From Flavobacterium sp. UBA4098 (lineage in GTDB: Bacteria; Bacteroidota; Bacteroidia; Flavobacteriales; Flavobacteriaceae): a DNA stretch of 31,078 nt. The stretch spans positions 14,767-45,844 of the forward strand of contig DFXW01000028.1 of NCBI GenBank assembly GCA_002382495.1. Direction: 5' to 3'. The notes under the pieces were generated by a model that worked only from the letters and a program-made list of their open reading frames with translations, was not told where the DNA came from and searched no databases. Every line of letters starts with the position of its first letter. Positions within the stretch are counted from its first letter, which is position 1. The position numbers and the translations under genes are program-made. Positions 24,109-31,078 of the stretch are shown here, in pieces.

Positions 24109-24657
24109 ATGAAAAAAATCAATTGGAGAAACTTACACCGAGACTTAGGCTATTTCTATATTGGCTTAATTGTATCTTTTGCCTTTTCTGGATTATTAAT
24201 GAATCATCGCGAAATGTGGCATCCTGAAAAATATACTTTTGAAACCAAAGCGATTGAAGTGAAACTGCCCGCCGAAAGCGACATCAATGAAAAATATGCA
24301 GAAGATTTGGCCAAGCAATTGGGCATCGAAGGAAAATTTAAACGCCATATGGTCAAAAAAGGTGAATTCAGAATGTCATTTGAAAACCAAGATGTAGAAA
24401 TTGACTTAAAAACCGGTAAAGGAGAAATTATCTCATTCTTCAAAACACCACTAATTAGTCAGACGATGCAGTTGCATAAAAACACTTCCAATTTTTGGAT
24501 TTATTATTCCGATATTTTTGCTATAAGTCTAATTACTATTGCTTTAACCGGAACTGTTATGATCAAAGCAGGTAAATTCAGTTGGAAACAACGCGGTTGG
24601 AAATTAGCTGTTGCCGGAATTATTTTCCCTTTGTTATTCTTATTTTTATTAGGTTAG
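24109..24657 (+). CDS. PepSY-associated TM protein, putative ferri-siderophore reductase partner
   Basis: A 182-residue inner-membrane protein with three predicted membrane segments: about 14-31, 131-151 and 163-181. Between the first two is a periplasmic PepSY-like domain (about 52-110, KYAEDLAKQLGIEGKFKRH ... FENQDVEIDLKTGKGEI). The opening WRNLHRDLGYFY (His10) and the histidines at 33, 38 and 123 are typical of PepSY_TM proteins, some of which reduce iron from siderophores at the inner membrane. It starts 52 bases after the TonB receptor stop and is very likely in the same operon. It is the short form: full-size PepSY reductases have about four segments and 350 or more residues. Reduction activity is inferred. 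Confidence 0.82.
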   Translation: MKKINWRNLHRDLGYFYIGLIVSFAFSGLLMNHREMWHPEKYTFETKAIEVKLPAESDINEKYAEDLAKQLGIEGKFKRHMVKKGEFRMSFENQDVEIDLKTGKGEIISFFKTPLISQTMQLHKNTSNFWIYYSDIFAISLITIALTGTVMIKAGKFSWKQRGWKLAVAGIIFPLLFLFLLG

Positions 24658-24673
24658 TTTTTAATATATTTCA

Positions 24674-24710
24674 AAAAAAATCCCGTTCTAAATTAGAACG
24701 GGATTTTTTT
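24674..24710. terminator. Bidirectional terminator between the PepSY gene and valS
   Basis: A 17-base-pair perfect stem: A7-T-CCCGTTCTA (24674-24690) with TAGAACGGGA-T7 (24694-24710) and a three-base loop. The A/T flanks serve both converging transcripts. Confidence 0.9.
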
Positions 24711-24724
24711 ATTTAAAGGATGTA

Positions 24725-27358
24725 TTATTTCAATCCTGCCAAACTTTGTTCAATGGTTGCAATTTTTGCCAAAGCATCGGCTTCTTTCTTGCGTTCCATT
24801 TCGATTACTTTTTCTGGCGCACCTGCTACAAATTTTTCATTTGATAACTTACCTTGCACTGATTTTAAGAAACCTTTGGTGTAATTCAACTCTTCAGTCA
24901 ACTTAGCAATTTCTTCTTCTACATTAATATTTCCAGTAATTGGAATAAAATATTCATTGGATTTCACTCGAAAAGACAATGCACCCTCTACTTTATCAGA
25001 TACATAATCCAATGTTGTGATATTACCTAATTTACTTACTACCGAATCAAAATAAGTCGAAGACTTATCATTGTTCACTATTTTCAATTCGATTGAATCT
25101 TTGAACGGTATGTTCTTGTCTTTACGAATCGTTCTAATACCCGAAATCACTTCAATCGTGTTATCAAAATCAGCAATCAAACTCGCATTAAAGGGTTTCA
25201 TGGTTGGCCAAGTCGAAACAATCAACGCTTCTTCTTTAGTTCTATTTTCCAATATTTGCCAAATCTCTTCGGTCAAGAATGGCATAAATGGGTGCAATAA
25301 TTTTAAATTATTTTCCAACATCTCGATGGCTTTCGCCAAAGTAACACTATCAATTGGTTGTTGGTATCCTGGTTTGATCATTTCTAAAAACCAAGAGCAG
25401 AAATCGTCCCAAACCAATTTATAAATACCCATTAATGCATCTGAAATTCTATATTTTTCAAAATTATCTTCAATGTCTAAAAGCGTTTGTTGCAACTTGG
25501 CTTCGTACCATTCGATTGCCACTTTAGAGGATTCTGGTTGCGGAATAGCATCGGACACTTCCCAACCTTTAATCAGTTTGAAGGCGTTCCAAATTTTATT
25601 GGTAAATGCTTTCCCTTGGTTACATAATTCTTCGTCAAACATAATGTCGTTCCCCGCCGAAGCACTCAACAACAAGCCTACACGAACTCCATCGGCACCA
25701 AATTTATCTATCAAATCTAAAGGATCAGGAGAATTTCCTAAAGATTTAGACATTTTACGTCGTTGTTTGTCACGAACCAATCCTGTCAAATACACATTCG
25801 TAAATGGTTTTTTACCGGTGTATTCATATCCCGCTATTATCATTCGAGCTACCCAGAAAAATAAAATATCTGGACCTGTAACCAAATCATTGGTTGGATA
25901 ATAGTAGTTAAAATCTTCGTTTTTAGGATCCATTATTCCTCCAAAAACCGCCATTGGCCATAGCCAAGAAGAAAACCATGTATCTAAGGCATCGACATCT
26001 TGAGTTAGGTTGTCAATTGTCAGTTGTGGGTTATTGGTTCTTTGTTTTGCTAGAACCAGAGCCTCTTCAATAGTTTCGGCCACTACAAAATCTTCTTTTC
26101 CGTCGCCATAATAGTATGCCGGAATTTGTTGTCCCCACCATAATTGACGTGAAATATTCCAATCGCGAATGTTGTTTAACCAATGCGCATAAGTATTGTC
26201 AAAACGTTTTGGATGCAATTTAATTTCTCCGTCTTCTAATACGGCTTTGATCGCTGGTTTTACCAAATCCTCCATTTTTAAGAACCATTGGTCTGACAAA
26301 CGAGGTTCAATGACTGCTTTAGTACGTTCTGAAGTTCCCACTTTATTCAAGTGGGTTTCCGTTTTAACCAAGGCGCCAACATTTTCCAATTCTTTAGCAA
26401 TTGCCTCACGAACTACAAAACGATCTTGCCCTTGGTAATGCAAACCAAAACTATTTAAAGTGGCATCTTCATTAAAGATATCGATGATTTCTAAATTATG
26501 TTTCTCACCCAGAGTTTTGTCATTCATATCGTGAGCAGGAGTCACTTTCAAACAACCCGTACCGAATTCCACATCTACGTATTCGTCTTCAATAATTGGA
26601 ATAATTCAACCGCAAATTGGCACAATCGCTTTCTTACCTTTCAAATGAGCAAAACGCTCGTCGTTCGGATTAATACAGATGGCAGTATCCCCAAAAATGG
26701 TCTCTGGACGTGTCGTTGCTACTGTCAAGAAATCGTTGCTTCCTTCGATTTTATAATTAAGGAAATACAATTTTCCTTGTTGTTCTTCATAAATTACTTC
26801 TTCATCAGACAAGGTAGTTTTCGCTTCAGGATCCCAGTTCACCATTCGGTACCCACGATAAATCAACCCTTTGTTGTACAAATCAACAAACGAACGAATT
26901 ACAGAGGCTGACATATCTGGATCCATGGTGAATTTCGTACGCTCCCAATCACAAGAAGCACCCAATTTTTTCAATTGGTCCAAAATTACTCCGCCATATT
27001 TGTCGGTCCATTCCCAAGCGTGTGCCAAAAATTCCTCACGAGTCAAATCATTTTTATTGATTCCTTCCGCTTTTAACTTAGCCACTACTTTAGCTTCGGT
27101 AGCGATAGAAGCATGATCAGTTCCTGGCACCCAACAGGCATTCAATCCTTTCAAACGCGCTCTACGAATTAAAACATCTTGAATGGTATTGTTCAACATA
27201 TGTCCCATATGCAACACTCCAGTCACATTGGGTGGTGGAATTACAATCGTATAGGGTGTTCTGTGGTCAGGCTCCGAATGAAAATAGTTGTTTTTCATCC
27301 AGTAGTCATACCATTTTTGTTCAATCGTTTTGGCGTCGAATTGTGCAGGAATTATCAT
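24725..27358 (-). pseudogene. valS: Valyl-tRNA synthetase interrupted by an in-frame TGA
   Basis: A full-length class I valyl-tRNA synthetase frame of 877 codons, broken only by a TGA at codon 251 (26606-26608 on the plus strand). The first part (26606-27358, 250 residues) carries PPPNVTGVLHMGHM with the HMGH signature (50-53). The rest (24725-26605) continues in the same frame with the CP1 editing domain (FGTGCLKVTPAHD), WWGQQIPAYY, RKMSKSLGN (535-539), the anticodon-binding helices and a C-terminal coiled coil (EEEIAKLTEELNYTKGFLK). Around the stop the frame reads VPICG-stop-IIPIIEDEYVD, where relatives have an arginine; CGA to TGA is one transition. No frameshift is needed. A GTG at 26572 could not restore a catalytic N-terminus. 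valS is essential, so a sequencing error or a recent mutation must be considered. Confidence 0.9.
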
Positions 27359-27476
27359 TGTATAGTAAATTCGTTTAATCGTTTAGTAGCGTTGATTCCC
27401 AATTTGAAATTGTAAATATCAAATTCAGAAATTGTGCATTGCTATTCAGCTTCCGTATTGCAAGCCAAATAAGCAA

Positions 27477-27484
27477 CAAAAGTA
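27477..27484 (-). promoter_or_regulatory. -7 promoter box for valS
   Basis: The minus strand reads TACTTTTG (exact TAnnTTTG), implying a leader of about 110 bases before the valS ATG at 27358. I saw no T-box-like or other clear structure in that leader. Confidence 0.35.
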
Positions 27485-27519
27485 AATAATTAAGTACACT
27501 ATAAAAAGCGAAATAAAAA

Positions 27520-27550
27520 TTTGTAGGGTAAATAAAAGAAACTAACTTTA
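27520..27550 (+). promoter_or_regulatory. Promoter for the DUF1573 gene
   Basis: TTTG (27520-27523), 19 bases, then TAACTTTA (27543-27550; last base differs from TAnnTTTG), 25 bases before the ATG at 27576. Confidence 0.5.
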
Positions 27551-27575
27551 CTTGACATTTAAATCATTTTTCAAA

Positions 27576-27959
27576 ATGCAAAAAATAATCGCCCTCATCG
27601 TATTTACATTGTTTAGCAACATCAGCTTTTCTCAAGCTGCCAAAATTGAATTTTCTGCCAAAGAAAACACTATCGATTACGGAAGAGTAACTAAAGGATC
27701 TGATTCTGGAATTCGTGTTTTTGAATTTACTAATACTGGAAATGCACCTTTGATTATTACCAATGTACTTTCTACTTGTGGATGTACCGTACCAACTAAA
27801 CCAGAAGCGCCAATCATGCCTGGTAAAAAAGGAAAAATTGAAGTAAAATACAATATGGCTACAGGCCCAATTCGTAAAACAATTACGGTTGAATCTAACG
27901 CCGCCAATTATGAAGGCGGGAGAATCGCTCTAAAAATAAAAGGAGAAGTAGTCGAATAA
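27576..27959 (+). CDS. DUF1573 exported protein
   Basis: A 127-residue exported protein: signal peptide MQKIIALIVFTLFSNISFSQ, then a single immunoglobulin-like DUF1573 domain. The domain carries IDYGRVTKGSDSGIRVFEFTN, GNAPLIITNVLSTCGCTVP and PGKKGKIEVKYN. The Cys-Gly-Cys pair is the family signature. The domain is common in Bacteroidota and related to HYDIN/ASPM-SPD-2-like beta folds; its function is unsettled. The frame is open to a TTG at 27552, but the signal peptide and the promoter favour the ATG at 27576. It ends before the terminator 27983-28014. Confidence 0.88.
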   Translation: MQKIIALIVFTLFSNISFSQAAKIEFSAKENTIDYGRVTKGSDSGIRVFEFTNTGNAPLIITNVLSTCGCTVPTKPEAPIMPGKKGKIEVKYNMATGPIRKTITVESNAANYEGGRIALKIKGEVVE

Positions 27960-27982
27960 AAGATTCTTTATCAATAATTTAG

Positions 27983-28014
27983 AAAACGCCTTTTGATTTC
28001 AATAGGCGTTTTTT
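27983..28014 (+). terminator. Rho-independent terminator after the DUF1573 gene
   Basis: AAAACGCCT (27983-27991) pairs with AGGCGTTTT (28004-28012), with a T run through 28014 at the 3' side. Confidence 0.85.
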
Positions 28015-28142
28015 AGTATGCATTTTAAGCATTTTATATCTTAAAAATATAACATTTTAGGGTATTTTTATGAGCAATTACTGCGAATAATTCCCGAAAC
28101 TTATAAAAAAAAAGTGCAAATTTGCAATTCAAGAGTAAACAC

Positions 28143-29348
28143 ATGCCTAAATTATCTACACGAGGAAACTCCATGCCTGAATCGCCAATTAGAAAATTGG
28201 CTCCTTTCGCTGATTTAGCGAAAGAAAAAGGGCATAAAGTGTACCATTTAAACATTGGTCAACCCGATATTAAAAGTCCCGAAATTGCTATTAATGCAAT
28301 TAAAAACATACAGCTAGACATTATAGAATATGGCCCTTCAGCAGGTTACGAAAGTTACCGAAAAAAGTTAGCCCAATTCTACACTAAGCAAAACGTAAAC
28401 GTAAATCCTGAAGATATTTTAATCACCACGGGTGGATCCGAAGCCTTGTTATTTGCCTTGGGGAGCATCATGGACCCGGAAGATGAGCTGATTATTCCTG
28501 AACCTTTTTATGCTAATTATAGCGCTTTTGCTGCCGAATCTGCTGCTAAAGTGGTTCCGGTTAATTCGGGTTTTGAAACTGGATTTGAGTTGCCATCTAT
28601 TGCGGATTTCGAAAAGTTAATTACGCCAAAATCGAAAGCAATTTTGATTTGTAACCCGAACAATCCAACAGGATATTTGTATTCTGAATCTGAAATTCTA
28701 CAATTAGGCGAATTAGCAAAAAAATACGATTTGTTCTTAATTGCCGATGAAGTCTACCGTGAGTTTATTTACGGCGACGACATTCACTATTCAGTAATGA
28801 ATTTAAAAGAAGTAGAGCAAAATGTCATTATGATTGATTCGGTTTCCAAACGTTACAGTATGTGTGGTGCCCGAATTGGTTGTATGGTGACCAAAAATAA
28901 AGATGTAATTGCTGCAGCAATGAAGTTTGCTCAAGCCCGCCTTTGCCCTCCAACCATTGCACAAATTGCTTGTGAAGCAGCCATTGATACGCCTCAAAGT
29001 TATTTTGACGAAGTGATCTCAGAATACCGAGGAAGAAGAGACACTTTAATTTCAGAACTTCAAAAAATTGAAGGGGTAAAAGTAACTACCCCTAAAGCCG
29101 CTTTTTATTGCATTGCTGAATTGCCTGTTGATAACACTGACGATTTTGCTCAATGGCTTTTAGAAAGTTACGATTTGAATGGCGAAACCGTAATGGTAGC
29201 TCCAGCTGGTGGATTTTACTCTACTCCAGGTATGGGATTGAACCAAGTGCGAATTGCCTATGTTTTGAAAAAAGAGGATTTAGTTCGCGCGGTAGCTGTT
29301 TTAAAAGCTGCCATTCCAGCCTATAACGCAACTAAAAAAGCGCAATAA
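28143..29348 (+). CDS. PLP-dependent aminotransferase class I/II (aspartate aminotransferase-like)
   Basis: A 401-residue fold-type I aminotransferase. It has an N-terminal substrate-binding segment with YHLNIGQPD (34-42) and TTGGSEALLFALGSI for the phosphate clamp. It also has NPNNPTG (171-177, with the pyridine-contacting Asn174), ADEVY (Asp202) and the Schiff-base Lys236 in SVSKRYSMCGARIG. The C-terminal GMGLNQVRIAYV provides the carboxylate-binding arginine. SVSKRYSMCGARIG and the overall length fit the I-gamma aspartate aminotransferase-like group, but I cannot fix the substrate. The start at 28143 is preferred over a TTG at 28122. A terminator follows at 29380-29408. Confidence 0.9.
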   Translation: MPKLSTRGNSMPESPIRKLAPFADLAKEKGHKVYHLNIGQPDIKSPEIAINAIKNIQLDIIEYGPSAGYESYRKKLAQFYTKQNVNVNPEDILITTGGSEALLFALGSIMDPEDELIIPEPFYANYSAFAAESAAKVVPVNSGFETGFELPSIADFEKLITPKSKAILICNPNNPTGYLYSESEILQLGELAKKYDLFLIADEVYREFIYGDDIHYSVMNLKEVEQNVIMIDSVSKRYSMCGARIGCMVTKNKDVIAAAMKFAQARLCPPTIAQIACEAAIDTPQSYFDEVISEYRGRRDTLISELQKIEGVKVTTPKAAFYCIAELPVDNTDDFAQWLLESYDLNGETVMVAPAGGFYSTPGMGLNQVRIAYVLKKEDLVRAVAVLKAAIPAYNATKKAQ

Positions 29349-29379
29349 TTAACTAATTGTTAATCCAAAATAATAACTA

Positions 29380-29408
29380 AAGCAATACTCAAAAAGTATT
29401 GCTTTTTG
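29380..29408 (+). terminator. Rho-independent terminator after the aminotransferase
   Basis: AAGCAATACT (29380-29389) pairs with AGTATTGCTT (29395-29404) around CAAAA, followed by T. A second GCTTTTT unit follows directly. Confidence 0.85.
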
Positions 29409-29514
29409 CTTTTTATATAAACCTTGATTAAATCCAAAAAGGGCTTCTTTTTTTTGCATTTTATTAATTATCTTTACCGCTTGAATTGACATACCCATTA
29501 TAACAATAGCATAG

Positions 29515-30186
29515 ATGATCAACAACGAAGAATTTCAAGACGAAATAGGAAACAATCATATTAGTACCAACGCGAAAAATCCGCTTAGGGATGATGCTTT
29601 TGCTATTGCTGACGACGAAAAAATTGAAAGAATTAAAAAAGATGTCGAAAATATCCTAACCACTTTGGGAATGGATTTGACCGATGATAGCTTAAAAGGT
29701 ACTCCTAACCGAGTTGCTAAAATGTTTGTAAAAGAGATTTTCGGCGGATTAAATCCGGCCAGAAAACCAAAGGCTTCTACCTTTGACAACAACTACAAAT
29801 ACGGCGAAATGCTGGTAGAAAAAAACATTACGGTGTATTCTACTTGCGAACACCATTTATTACCCATTATTGGAAGAGCGCATGTAGCGTACATTTCTAA
29901 TGGTACTGTAATTGGACTTTCTAAAATGAATCGTATTGTAGAATATTACGCAAAAAGACCACAGGTTCAAGAGCGTTTAACGATGCAAATTGTTCAAGAA
30001 TTACAAATCGCTTTAGGAACTGACGATGTAGCTTGCGTAATTGATGCTAAACATTTATGCGTGAATTCAAGAGGAATTGGTGATATTGAAAGTAGTACCG
30101 TAACTTCTGAATTTGGAGGAAAATTTAAAGAAGCACAAGCGCGACGAGAATTTTTGGATTACATCAAATTAGATACGAAATTCTAA
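29515..30186 (+). CDS. folE: GTP cyclohydrolase I
   Basis: Opens the GTP ring to 7,8-dihydroneopterin triphosphate, the first step towards folate and pterin cofactors. The 223 residues match the family. Zn ligands are Cys111 and His114 in YSTCEHHLLPIIGRAHVAY and Cys182 in HLCVNSRGI, with SKMNRIVEYYAKRPQVQERLT between them. The N-terminal 30 residues are a variable acidic tail. It starts at the first ATG of the frame. It sits upstream of cysS with a 95-base gap almost filled by copy 2 of the dispersed repeat. Confidence 0.96.
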   Translation: MINNEEFQDEIGNNHISTNAKNPLRDDAFAIADDEKIERIKKDVENILTTLGMDLTDDSLKGTPNRVAKMFVKEIFGGLNPARKPKASTFDNNYKYGEMLVEKNITVYSTCEHHLLPIIGRAHVAYISNGTVIGLSKMNRIVEYYAKRPQVQERLTMQIVQELQIALGTDDVACVIDAKHLCVNSRGIGDIESSTVTSEFGGKFKEAQARREFLDYIKLDTKF

Positions 30187-30191
30187 AACAC

Positions 30192-30270
30192 TAGCCCTGA
30201 TGGAAGCGGCATCCTTTACTGCCAGTTTTTGGCAGGAAAGATAGAGCTAACAGCAGGAATAAGCTCCTAA
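30192..30270. repeat. Dispersed repeat element, copy 2 (inverted relative to copy 1)
   Basis: Arm B (30192-30217) and arm A (30239-30270) are the reverse complements of the arms at 20902-20927 and 20819-20850. Between them is a different hairpin. CTTT (30214-30217) pairs with AAAG (30237-30240) and CTGCCA (30219-30224) with TGGCAG (30230-30235), separated by one mismatch, around a GTTTT loop. It lies between folE and cysS and may be transcribed with them. Confidence 0.85.
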
Positions 30271-30281
30271 AATAAAGAACA

Positions 30282-31078
<797 letters not shown>

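Noticed and set aside
24725..27358. TGA recoded as an amino acid in this organism
   Set aside because: No other gene in the window contains an in-frame TGA, and conserved tryptophans are encoded by TGG, so only the single valS codon is affected.

Overview
The window reads as an ordinary chromosomal stretch of a gliding bacterium of the Flavobacteriaceae, most likely Flavobacterium or a close relative. The DNA is AT-rich and Shine-Dalgarno sequences are essentially absent. Many genes are preceded by the Bacteroidota -7 box TAnnTTTG. The gene set includes GldI (gliding), a type III glutamine synthetase, a CarboxypepD_reg-like TonB receptor, DUF1573 and a cyclophilin-FKBP pair. I see no phage, IS element, CRISPR array, rRNA or tRNA. 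No gene-free gap exceeds about 270 bases.

Layout. 1-4.4 kb (minus strand): start of pyrG (cut by the edge), a DUF3820 protein, a periplasmic-binding-fold protein, guaA and a secreted protein. 4.6-6.4 kb (plus): a RidA-family protein and a CLC protein whose motifs match the fluoride/proton antiporter (CLC-F) branch. 6.5-10.5 kb (plus): a tight operon of a DHH phosphoesterase, gldI and two tandem cyclophilin-FKBP fusions. 10.5-12.5 kb (minus): purM and two small unknown proteins. 12.7-16.2 kb: divergent glutamine synthetases, type III (glnN) and type II (glnA). 16.2-17.8 kb (plus): DUF1543 and purU, followed by a candidate small RNA with its own promoter and terminator. 17.9-20.7 kb (minus): alpha/beta hydrolase, pyrF, prfA. 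21-24.7 kb (plus): DUF6265 lipoprotein, then an iron-type TonB receptor plus PepSY membrane protein behind a strong promoter and a palindromic operator-like site. 24.7-27.4 kb (minus): valS, interrupted by an in-frame TGA. 27.5-31.1 kb (plus): DUF1573 protein, aminotransferase, folE and the start of cysS.

The genes are mostly housekeeping: nucleotide synthesis (pyrG, guaA, purM, purU, pyrF), glutamine synthesis, translation (prfA, valS, cysS), folding in the envelope, and iron uptake. The points that deserve a second look are: (i) a two-copy dispersed element at 20819-20927 and 30192-30270, with conserved arms around a hairpin whose sequence differs between copies but stays base-paired; (ii) the nonsense codon in essential valS; (iii) the candidate small RNA at about 17869-17948; (iv) the CLC-F assignment; and (v) several -7 boxes lying only 3-6 bases from the start codon, implying leaderless mRNAs.
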